Origin: an uncultured Christensenellaceae bacterium
GTDB taxonomy: Bacteria; Bacillota; Clostridia; Christensenellales; UBA1242
Length of the DNA: 49,048 nucleotides
Reading direction: 5' to 3'
Assembly: GCA_910587225.1 (NCBI GenBank)
Contig: CAJULT010000010.1
Coordinates: 1-49,048 of the forward strand
Made by a program: the position numbers and the translations under genes. Of the stretch, positions 42,378 to 49,048 are shown in pieces. The notes under the pieces are model-generated. The model ran no database searches. It was not told the origin of the DNA and was given only the letters and a program-made list of their open reading frames with translations. Position 1 is the first letter of the stretch. Each line of letters begins with the position of its first letter.

Positions 42378-42886
42378 AATGGTATTGGTATATAGTCTGC
42401 TTTATTCTCGTTGCACTTGGTGTATTTTGTGGAATTGAACTTTACAGAGAAGTAAAAGCAGAAAGCTATATTAACGGACAAATAGATATTACAAACAAAT
42501 TCAGTCAAGAGAGTTTCAAATATACTGCCTCATCAGTCGTTTTCTATAACGATATTTACGATGAAACAGACACTTATATATTTGAAAAAGACCTCTTGAA
42601 AGTTGATGATTTCAATGGTAAAGGAAAGACTTATCAAGTTGTATTGAACGACTATATTTTACTCGGTAGCGAGATAAATGCAGGCTCTGTTTTTGCAACT
42701 ATTGATTTGGATTTTTACAACACCGATGGAAGTCTTATCGACAGCGCGAATATGAAAATATCTATCAAATTTTTAAGCAATAAAACACAATTAACCCTTG
42801 CGACTACTGGCAGTGAAAATGCTCAATTCTTAGAGCAATACTTCTCTGACAATGGTATTCGCTTGTTGGTAAATGAAATTTTATAG
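42374..42886 (+). CDS. Membrane-anchored phage protein, 170 aa
   Basis: Starts MKWYWYIVCFILVALGVFCG, one membrane anchor, then a beta-rich outer domain with no cysteines. It is coupled to the gene before by ATGA and 8 bp from the adsorption-like gene. Three consecutive genes share this short cytoplasmic start plus single anchor, which suggests one membrane-bound virion assembly intermediate. Probably a minor virion protein. Confidence 0.58.
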   Translation: MKWYWYIVCFILVALGVFCGIELYREVKAESYINGQIDITNKFSQESFKYTASSVVFYNDIYDETDTYIFEKDLLKVDDFNGKGKTYQVVLNDYILLGSEINAGSVFATIDLDFYNTDGSLIDSANMKISIKFLSNKTQLTLATTGSENAQFLEQYFSDNGIRLLVNEIL

Positions 42887-42894
42887 GAGGATTT

Positions 42895-45075
42895 ATGGAA
42901 ACTAAAAAAGTTTTAGGAATTATTTTCAGTATCCTCTTTGTAGGAGCATTTATTTTTGCTTTAACTTGGGGTATTATCAACTTCAATAAAGTTAAAGAAG
43001 GTATGTCCGGCACTGGTGTTTATACAGAGCAAGACTTAAATAATGCTTATGAAGATGGATATAACACAGCCCTTTCTGACAAGGAAGGGTTTGAAAAACT
43101 TATCAATAGTTATCGAGATACGATTACAACCCAGTCCGACCAAATATCTCAATTAAATAGCGAAGTTTCAAACTTAAAAAACACTAACAAAGATTATAAA
43201 ACACAAGTTGAAAATTTGACTGCTCAAAGAGAAAATTTGGAAACACAGGTTGAAACTCTTAATTCGATAAAAACAAATAATGATGCAACTATTTCAGAGT
43301 TAAATAGACAAATTGATGACCTTAACAACAAACTTATTGCATTACAGGGCGAAAAAGATCAATATGTAACTCAAATTGAATCTCTAAACTCTCAAATCGC
43401 AAATCTTCAATCCCTTAATACTCAGTTGCAAACTACAAATGAGTTAAACTTGCAAACTATTACTGGCTTAAACAACCAAATTACAAGTTTAACAACACAA
43501 ATTAACGATTTGAACTATCAAATCCAAAACAATTCAACAAGTGTAAATGCACTTAATAATAAGATTGCTGAGCTTCAAAAGTCAGTTAGTTATTACGAAC
43601 AATATATCGCAAGTTTGGAAAGTGGCGAACAAGTTGTTGCAACCTTTGAATTTGCTGGTAGTGTTTACAACATTCAAGTTGTAAATAAAAACGATATTGT
43701 AACTGTAACAACCCCAACTTCTACTGCTTTTGTAATCTTTAATGGTTGGACTGTTAATGGAGAGATTGTTGACCTTTCGACTTATCAAATCACAGCGAAC
43801 ACAAAATTTGTGGCCGATGTAACTTACAAATACGAAGTCAATTTTGTTGTAGATGAAGAAAATTACAACTCTCAAATTGTCGTAAAAGACAACAAAGCAA
43901 CAGTTCCGGCTAATCCAACAAAAGCTGGTTATGTATTTGATGGTTGGACTCTTAACAATTCAATCGTTGATGTTGAAAATTACAGTATTGCACAAAATAC
44001 AACTTTTGTTGCTAAATTCTCAAAGCTTTACTCTGTAATTTTCAAATACGAAGATACAACTATTTCAACTCAAACAATTAAGAACGGAAATGTTGCAAAT
44101 GCAGTTGAAACAACAAGCACAGTTTACAAAGTGTTTAATGGCTGGAAAGTTAACAATTCGATTGTTGACATAACAAGTTACAAGATTATTGCAGATACAG
44201 TGTTTGTGGCAGATATAACCTACAAATATGATGTTAAATTTATGGTTGAAGATGCTGAATATAACTCACAAATTATAGAGAAAAATGCTTATGCAACTTT
44301 ACCAGAAACACCTGTAAAAACAAATTACAGATTTGTTGGTTGGACTTTGAACGGAACGGATGTTGTTGATGTAAACAACACTACAATAACTGAAAACACA
44401 ACATTTACCGCACTTTTTGTATTAGATAAATTAAATGTAACATTTAAGAATGGAGATACCGTTGTTGAAACACAGCAAGTTGATAATGGTGGTTTTGCAA
44501 CAAACCCTGATTACAATAGCGATACCTTTATGGGTTGGACTCTTGACGGAACTAATGTGATAGATGTAACAAATACGCAAATAACACAAGATACAACTTT
44601 TACTGCTAAATTTGGTAGTTGGAAATTAGTATTTAACGATTCTGTTCACTCTAATTCATATGCTGGGGATACAAGTTTAGAAATTTATACTCCGGGTGTT
44701 AAAGCTGGAGATAAAATTAGATTTGGCTGTCCTAATTTTTATGTTAAAGATGGCAGAGAGTTTGCAGGTGGTGGTTTTAATGATTGGAACGGGTTTATTT
44801 ATTCAGGTGGAGGAAATGGAAATTTTGAAGGAAATCAAGCTTGGTATGAGGGAGATCCTTACAATAATTATGATTATATGGGACCAGGTGAAGTTGAACT
44901 TAGAAGTGATGAAAGTTGGACAACTTGCGTTGGACGAGTTAGCTGGAGCGAATACAACTATATGACATTTACTGTTACGGTTACGAGAGACGATTATATT
45001 ACAATTTCTTGGACTAGCACTGTTCCTTTCTATATTAGTGAAATTATGGTTTGGAACATTGAGGCATTGAGATAA
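42895..45075 (+). CDS. Adsorption-like phage protein with coiled coil and five InlB-type repeats
   Basis: The 726-aa protein has an N-terminal membrane segment (ILFVGAFIFALTWGII), a long Asn/Gln-rich coiled coil (about 55-235, many LNSQI/LNNQI heptads), then five repeats of about 65 aa ending in FNGWTVNG, FDGWTLNN, FNGWKVNN, FVGWTLNG and MGWTLDG: these are InlB B/Listeria-Bacteroides repeats. The C-terminal 150 aa are a Gly/Trp/Asn-rich beta domain (from WKLVFNDSVHSNS). A stalk with a terminal sticky domain is what a pIII-type receptor-binding protein needs. Such repeats are usual in Firmicute surface proteins, so it was probably built from host modules. Confidence 0.75.
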   Translation: METKKVLGIIFSILFVGAFIFALTWGIINFNKVKEGMSGTGVYTEQDLNNAYEDGYNTALSDKEGFEKLINSYRDTITTQSDQISQLNSEVSNLKNTNKDYKTQVENLTAQRENLETQVETLNSIKTNNDATISELNRQIDDLNNKLIALQGEKDQYVTQIESLNSQIANLQSLNTQLQTTNELNLQTITGLNNQITSLTTQINDLNYQIQNNSTSVNALNNKIAELQKSVSYYEQYIASLESGEQVVATFEFAGSVYNIQVVNKNDIVTVTTPTSTAFVIFNGWTVNGEIVDLSTYQITANTKFVADVTYKYEVNFVVDEENYNSQIVVKDNKATVPANPTKAGYVFDGWTLNNSIVDVENYSIAQNTTFVAKFSKLYSVIFKYEDTTISTQTIKNGNVANAVETTSTVYKVFNGWKVNNSIVDITSYKIIADTVFVADITYKYDVKFMVEDAEYNSQIIEKNAYATLPETPVKTNYRFVGWTLNGTDVVDVNNTTITENTTFTALFVLDKLNVTFKNGDTVVETQQVDNGGFATNPDYNSDTFMGWTLDGTNVIDVTNTQITQDTTFTAKFGSWKLVFNDSVHSNSYAGDTSLEIYTPGVKAGDKIRFGCPNFYVKDGREFAGGGFNDWNGFIYSGGGNGNFEGNQAWYEGDPYNNYDYMGPGEVELRSDESWTTCVGRVSWSEYNYMTFTVTVTRDDYITISWTSTVPFYISEIMVWNIEALR

Positions 45076-45079
45076 GAAG

Positions 45080-45898
45080 ATGATCACAATAATCTTCGCT
45101 CCACCAAGAACAGGCAAGACTTGTTTTATGACGCATATTGCTTGTCAAAGAGCATTTGATAGGCAGCGAAATAGATTGATGGCTCGTGAGATTATGTTGA
45201 AACAACAAAACGGCTTTAAGCAAATAAAGACTATACCCAGACATTGTGTTTCTGCAAACTATGATATGACTTTCAAAAAGTTTAGGTATAGTCCACGCTT
45301 TAGCCGAAGAATTAACCCTTATAGATTAGGCTTTGCAAACAAGTTTGTTAAAACACATTTCAATCTGCCTTATGAGGTTATCTGCATAACAGAGGCTCAA
45401 AAATACCTTAATAGCAGAATGAGTATGTACTTCCCAGATTGGCAGAGTAGGTGGTATGAACAGCACGGACACGATGATATTGACATTTATCTTGATACAC
45501 AAAGACCGATGCTTATTGATGTCAATATTCGTGAATTGGCACAGTTTGTTGAGATTGTAAGGCTCAAACTCGAATATGACCAATATGGCAAAGTATGCAA
45601 AATGAAATGGACTATTAGACGCATTGAGAATAGTAGTCTTTTTGATAAATATATGGCATCTGGAAAGCAAGATAAAACTTGCTATACAGAAGAAGTAGTT
45701 GAAGCAGACTACAATGTTTTTGAGTGCTATGATAGTCAGTCTTGCAAGCCTAAATTCTATGAAGGACACCTTGATGAAGATTTCGATTATAAGGAAGCAG
45801 AGCCAACCGAAGAGTCGCTTGAAGGGTATAAGAAATACCTTGAAGAGAATGATGATGAGTTGCCTGAAAATTATTATCAAAGGAGGAAAGCAGCGTGA
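45080..45898 (+). CDS. Zot/pI-like assembly ATPase of the filamentous phage
   Basis: The 272-aa protein carries Walker A APPRTGKTC (residues 7-15), Walker B ending in E105 (VICITEAQKYLNSR) and EQHGHDDIDIYLDTQRP plus VDVNIRELAQF-like segments, the order typical of Zot-family proteins (RH.G.D...TQ.P..I...IR). This ATPase drives virion extrusion and is the hallmark gene of inoviruses. Unlike pI of Ff, I see no membrane helix after the ATPase domain; the tail is acidic. Despite the family name there is no reason to expect toxin activity. Confidence 0.88.
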   Translation: MITIIFAPPRTGKTCFMTHIACQRAFDRQRNRLMAREIMLKQQNGFKQIKTIPRHCVSANYDMTFKKFRYSPRFSRRINPYRLGFANKFVKTHFNLPYEVICITEAQKYLNSRMSMYFPDWQSRWYEQHGHDDIDIYLDTQRPMLIDVNIRELAQFVEIVRLKLEYDQYGKVCKMKWTIRRIENSSLFDKYMASGKQDKTCYTEEVVEADYNVFECYDSQSCKPKFYEGHLDEDFDYKEAEPTEESLEGYKKYLEENDDELPENYYQRRKAA

Positions 45899-46266
45899 TA
45901 AATTACAACAAAAACAAACTCATAAACAAAGCACTTGATAAGTACTATGAAACTTTTAGTCATACCTTAGACACAGCTGATTTCGTACCTGATAAGTTTA
46001 ACGATAAGATCAATAAATATATTTTCAAGAATATGAAAAAGGCGTTTAAGAAAATTGATAAGGAAGATAGAAGTTATCAAAAAAGTGCAAAGAAACAAGA
46101 ACAGATGCGTAAAAGAGAAGAAAAACGCATTAAGAATCAAGAAAAACGCAATAAGCGAAAAGAAAAATCAAAATTAAAAGGAGGAAAGCATTGTGGGATT
46201 TTTCACAGGAAAGCAAAAAAAGATGGCGAAGAAATGCTCGATACAGAAACTCCAAAGGGGTTATGA
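45895..46266 (+). CDS. Basic coiled-coil phage protein, 123 aa
   Basis: Starts at GTG (45895) with AGGAGG upstream and a GTGA overlap with the ATPase gene. The second half is extremely Lys/Arg/Glu-rich (KKQEQMRKREEKRIKNQEK), a single charged helix. The last 74 bp overlap the next gene in another frame. Probably binds DNA or the ATPase; function unknown. Confidence 0.55.
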   Translation: MINYNKNKLINKALDKYYETFSHTLDTADFVPDKFNDKINKYIFKNMKKAFKKIDKEDRSYQKSAKKQEQMRKREEKRIKNQEKRNKRKEKSKLKGGKHCGIFHRKAKKDGEEMLDTETPKGL

Positions 46267-46408
46267 AAGAGCAGACTTTGCCTTAGAGCGTGCATCATAT
46301 AACGGTGACAAAAAGGGCTTAAAAGAGGCTATGAAAGAACATCGAAAATATGAGTATGCTTTGCTATATCGAAACACGCCGGAATTCAAAAGAAAGCGTA
46401 AAAAATAA
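46193..46408 (+). CDS. Small basic phage protein, 71 aa
   Basis: GTG start (46193) behind AAAGGAGG. Helical and basic (KQKKMAKKCSIQKLQRGYER, ending FKRKRKK). It lies directly before the initiator gene, 21 bp away, and could assist replication. Two overlapping genes with GTG starts in a row show how tightly this part is packed. Confidence 0.5.
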   Translation: MGFFTGKQKKMAKKCSIQKLQRGYERADFALERASYNGDKKGLKEAMKEHRKYEYALLYRNTPEFKRKRKK

Positions 46409-46429
46409 ATTCTAATATTGGAGGTCTAT

Positions 46430-47476
46430 ATGCACTATGGAGAGTCAAAAGTGTATTATGACGGAAGTCATTACATTGCAATTCCTCATACTGTAAGGCT
46501 TGTCAATAAGCGTCCAAAACAGCCTGAGGAAGTTATTACAGTTGTAGAAGAAATGGATGCGAAAAAAGACTTGGAGGGCTCTGATATAGAGCTCTCTATT
46601 TCTTCTGCAAGTGAAGAAAGTTTTAGCGAAAAAGAAGTTTTAGACAATGCTGAAAGTGTACCAGAAAAGACCTTAAAGATGCCGAAAGTTGTAAGGCAAT
46701 TAACCAGAAAAGAACTGTTTGATGAACTCTATGTAAAGTATATGAATTGTACGAAAAGTGAGCGTAAGAAAAATATTGTAGCCGAAATGAGTCAGTATTT
46801 TTCTAAACTAGAATATTGTGAATCTTATGTGGAAATGCACCTGCAAAGAAAGTTAAGAAACCTTATTTGTCGTAGAGTGCGAATGTGTAGAAAAGCAAAT
46901 CTTGCAAACTTCAATTACTTTTGCACTTTTACTTATGATGATAAAAAGCATACTGAAGAAAGTTTTAAGAAGAAACTTAGAACTTGTTTTAGACACTTAT
47001 GTGAAAGAAGAAAGTGGAAATATATGGGAGTTTGGGAACGAGCACCAGAAACCGGAAGATTGCATTTTCACGGACTTTTCAATATTCCTGCTAATGGACT
47101 GCCGGGCGAAATTGTTGAGAAACGAGATTATAGCACGCAGTTTAATAAGATGCAGACGACCTTTCAATCTACCTATTTTAATGAACGGTTTGGAAGATCG
47201 GACTTCAAAGAGATAGATGAAAATGAAAGGCGACTAGGAAACGCACTTGCTTATCTTATGAAATACATTGAAAAGACTGGCGAAAAAATAGTTTATTCAA
47301 AGAACTTGCCTCAATACTTTATCTCTGACATTTTGGAAGATGATATTGTATGCACGATAGGGCAGGAAGATAAGAAACTATTGTTGTTCGACAATTTCAC
47401 TTGCCTTGATGAAGGTGTAGTTATGGGAAAGGTTAGCCCAGAAGTCATCGAACAAATGAGAAAATGCAATAACTAA
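46430..47476 (+). CDS. HUH rolling-circle replication initiator
   Basis: The 348-aa protein has an acidic, variable N-terminal extension (to about residue 85) and a HUH endonuclease core: motif 1 NYFCTFTYDD, motif 2 GRLHFHGLFN with H212 and H214 that bind the metal, and motif 3 AYLMKYIEK with Y275 and Y279 (two candidate nucleophiles) plus K282. It should nick the double-stranded origin and start single-strand production. Relatives occur in inoviruses and microviruses. GGAGGT precedes the ATG at 46430. Long hairpins begin at its stop codon. Confidence 0.87.
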   Translation: MHYGESKVYYDGSHYIAIPHTVRLVNKRPKQPEEVITVVEEMDAKKDLEGSDIELSISSASEESFSEKEVLDNAESVPEKTLKMPKVVRQLTRKELFDELYVKYMNCTKSERKKNIVAEMSQYFSKLEYCESYVEMHLQRKLRNLICRRVRMCRKANLANFNYFCTFTYDDKKHTEESFKKKLRTCFRHLCERRKWKYMGVWERAPETGRLHFHGLFNIPANGLPGEIVEKRDYSTQFNKMQTTFQSTYFNERFGRSDFKEIDENERRLGNALAYLMKYIEKTGEKIVYSKNLPQYFISDILEDDIVCTIGQEDKKLLLFDNFTCLDEGVVMGKVSPEVIEQMRKCNN

Positions 47477-47543
47477 CGATGGCGTAAAGAAAATGGGGGC
47501 TCGTGTCAAGTTTACGCACGAACCCCATTTTTTAGCCATCGTT
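47475..47543. repeat. Long nested hairpin at the end of the initiator gene
   Basis: Outer stem AACGATGGC (47475-47483) with GCCATCGTT (47535-47543); inner stem AAAATGGGG (47490-47498) with CCCCATTTT (47523-47531), then TCGTG (47501-47505) with CACGA (47517-47521). The inner part also works as a terminator of the rightward operon (T run 47528-47533). As single-stranded DNA it would be a very stable structure. Confidence 0.85.
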
Positions 47544-47563
47544 TTTGAGCTGGTAGTCAAAGC

Positions 47564-47655
47564 AATCGAAGTTTCTGGCGTGTGCTTGTCTGCTGGAGCG
47601 AAGCGACAGCACTCGTATCAAGACAAGCACACGCCAGAATCCCAAACGCTTGATT
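47564..47655. repeat. Second long hairpin, candidate origin or packaging signal
   Basis: A perfect 19-bp stem has arms at 47573-47591 (TTCTGGCGTGTGCTTGTCT) and 47621-47639. AATCGAAG (47564-47571) and CTTGATT beyond it extend the stem, and TGCTG/CAGCA (47591-47611) makes a small hairpin in the loop. No T run follows, so it is not a terminator. Location after the HUH initiator suggests a nick site or virion packaging hairpin. Confidence 0.85.
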
Positions 47656-47729
47656 TTTATAGAGTTATATAATATATTTAATATAATTAAAAAAATATTT
47701 ATAAAAGTGGACCAAAATAGAAAGTTTTA

Positions 47730-47738
47730 TGTTATAAT
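47730..47738 (+). promoter_or_regulatory. Extended -10 promoter of the helicase gene
   Basis: TGT TATAAT with no good -35. The ribosome-binding site is AGGTG before the ATG at 47769. The gene therefore has its own promoter, separate from the phage late operon. Confidence 0.55.
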
Positions 47739-47768
47739 GACTTTGTATATTAACTAATTAGGTGAATT

Positions 47769-49048
47769 ATGTTTGAGAATATTGACAATAGGACAAAACT
47801 TTTAGGCGATGATCTGAAGAAAGAACTAAAAGAAGGCTCAAAGGTGCGTATTGCTGCGTCTTGCTTTTCTATGTACGCCTATAAAGAATTAAGAGAAGAA
47901 CTTGGCAAGATTGAAGAACTAAAATTTTTATTTACTTCACCAACTTTTACAAAGGACCAATTAACTGATAGCACAAAAAAAGAAAGAAGAGAATTTTTTA
48001 TACCAAAGCAAAACAGAGAGAACAGTCTTTATGGAAATGATTTTGAAATAAGATTGCGTAACGAGATGACCTTAAAAGCAATAGCAAAAGAATGTGCTGA
48101 GTGGGTAAAGAAAAAAGTAAAATTCAAAAGTAACATAACTACCGGTGGAATCCCTAACATTATTGGAATTGAAAAACCAGATAACACTTCATTAACTTAT
48201 AATCCTATTGATGGCTTTACAACTAGCGATTTAGGTTATCAGCAAGGAAACAATATTTTTACAGCAATAAATAAAACAGACTTTGCAGAGCAGAGTAAGT
48301 TTTTGTTTTCTATGTTTGATGAGATATGGAACGACAAGACAAAAGTTGAAGATATAACTGATACAGTTGTTGAAATGATAGGTAGTGCATATCAAGAGAA
48401 TAGCCCAGAGTTTATTTACTTCATTATTCTTTACAATATTTTTAGCGAATTTCTTGATGATATAACTGAAGATAATATGCCTAATGAAATGACAGGCTTT
48501 AAGGATACAAAGATTTGGAACGCATTATATGACTTTCAAAAAGATGGTGTTATTAGCATCATAAACAAACTTGAAAAACATAACGGTTGTATTTTAGCTG
48601 ACAGCGTTGGTCTTGGTAAAACTTTCACAGCTTTAGCAGTAATCTCATACTATTCACTTAGGAACAAAAGCATATTAGTTTTATGTCCTAAAAGATTAAG
48701 CGATAATTGGACTCAGTATTGTGGAAACGAAACAACAAATATTTTCTATGAAGATAGAATTAGATATGAAGTTCTTTATCATACAGACTTGGGAAGGGTA
48801 GGAACTGCACACAATGGTAGAGATTTGAAACTTGTAAATTGGGGCAACTATGACCTTGTTGTTATTGATGAGTCGCACAACTTTAGAAACAACAATCCGG
48901 TTAAAGACAAAGAAACAAGATATGACTTTTTAATTAACCACATTATCAAAGAGGGCGTAAAGACAAAAGTTTTGATGCTTTCTGCAACACCTGTAAACAA
49001 TAGATATAACGATTTGAAAAATCAACTTGCTTTGGCTTATGCACAAGA
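47769..49048 (+). CDS. PLD/SNF2-type helicase, 5' part (cut by window end)
   Basis: The first 426 codons are open to the end of the window. Residues about 1-160 (KVRIAASCFSMYAYKELREEL and onwards) resemble the phospholipase D-like module found at the start of many such helicases. The motor follows: CILADSVGLGKTFTAL (Walker A), VLCPKRLSDNW (Ia), VVIDESHNFRN (DExH) and LMLSATPVNN (III). The family is common in restriction-like and other anti-phage loci, usually about 1,000 aa with a second helicase half, which should lie beyond the edge. It could be phage cargo or a chromosomal gene. Confidence 0.8.
   Translation, partial: MFENIDNRTKLLGDDLKKELKEGSKVRIAASCFSMYAYKELREELGKIEELKFLFTSPTFTKDQLTDSTKKERREFFIPKQNRENSLYGNDFEIRLRNEMTLKAIAKECAEWVKKKVKFKSNITTGGIPNIIGIEKPDNTSLTYNPIDGFTTSDLGYQQGNNIFTAINKTDFAEQSKFLFSMFDEIWNDKTKVEDITDTVVEMIGSAYQENSPEFIYFIILYNIFSEFLDDITEDNMPNEMTGFKDTKIWNALYDFQKDGVISIINKLEKHNGCILADSVGLGKTFTALAVISYYSLRNKSILVLCPKRLSDNWTQYCGNETTNIFYEDRIRYEVLYHTDLGRVGTAHNGRDLKLVNWGNYDLVVIDESHNFRNNNPVKDKETRYDFLINHIIKEGVKTKVLMLSATPVNNRYNDLKNQLALAYAQ

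Larger units (their letters stand above)
35322..47680. mobile_element. Integrated filamentous phage (inovirus-like prophage)
   Basis: Gene content and order fit a filamentous phage: serine recombinase module, LexA-like repressor, small regulators, a 52-aa coat-like peptide followed by a terminator, membrane-anchored structural proteins, a long adsorption-like protein, a Zot/pI ATPase and an HUH initiator, then long hairpins. Size, about 12.4 kb, is within the inovirus range. The boundaries are tentative: the 11-mer TAATATATTTA occurs at 35322-35332, just past the recombinase stop, and at 47670-47680, just past the hairpins. It is A/T only and could be chance. If the helicase gene is cargo, the right end lies outside the window. 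Confidence 0.75.

Noticed and set aside
45080..45898. Reading the Zot-like gene as a zonula occludens toxin
   Set aside because: The sequence supports only the phage assembly ATPase; the family name comes from the Vibrio CTX phage and no toxin region is visible.
35337..47680. Conjugative or integrative-conjugative element
   Set aside because: There is a serine recombinase but no relaxase, coupling protein or VirB4; the HUH protein looks like a phage initiator and the ATPase is Zot-like.
1..49048. CRISPR arrays, tRNA, rRNA and insertion sequences
   Set aside because: I saw no spaced repeat array with unique spacers, no tRNA cloverleaf, no rRNA segment and no transposase. The repeats found are short regulatory arrays.

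Overview
The window looks like a low-GC, spore-forming Firmicute of the clostridial type. It carries the spore maturation pair spmA/spmB, AddAB, the holB-ricT-trmN6 cluster, an oxygen-sensitive class III ribonucleotide reductase with its activase, and pyruvate phosphate dikinase. UGA acts as a stop throughout. Many promoters are extended -10 types (TGnTATAAT). Several first-in-operon genes have no Shine-Dalgarno sequence, and their ATG sits exactly where transcription should start, so leaderless mRNAs seem common here.

Region 1, about 1-35220, is chromosomal: a PP2C-like phosphatase, a Myb/RsfA-type regulator, a rhomboid-like membrane protein that seems to lack its catalytic residues, addB-addA, a large membrane protein with AT-hooks and short aromatic/glycine repeats, uppP, a P-type Ca2+ ATPase, holB-ricT-trmN6, spmAB, tatD-rsmA, an orphan VirB6/TrbL-like membrane protein, nrdD (with a fused glutaredoxin-like domain and tandem NrdR boxes) followed by trxB and a convergent nrdG, three tandem paralogues of a DUF3419/BtaA-like SAM-binding family, a stand-alone FakA C-terminal domain with an unknown partner, and ppdK.

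Region 2, about 35320-47680, is best read as an integrated filamentous phage (inovirus). Its left end has a leftward operon: a 73-aa small protein, a resolvase-domain protein with the catalytic serine replaced, and a complete large serine recombinase. A rightward program follows: a LexA-like repressor, small regulators, a putative single-strand DNA-binding protein, a 52-aa coat-like peptide followed by a terminator, two membrane-anchored structural proteins, a 726-aa adsorption-like protein with coiled coil and five InlB-type repeats, a Zot/pI-like ATPase, two small basic proteins and an HUH rolling-circle initiator. Two very long hairpins follow the initiator gene and are good candidates for the origin or packaging signal. 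Phased 14-bp and 11-bp repeats sit in the two main control regions.

Region 3, 47769 to the end, is the 5' part of a PLD/SNF2-type helicase gene cut by the window edge. It is probably a DNA-processing or defence gene, either cargo of the phage or the chromosomal flank.

All calls come from reading the sequence and from family knowledge; no database search was run.
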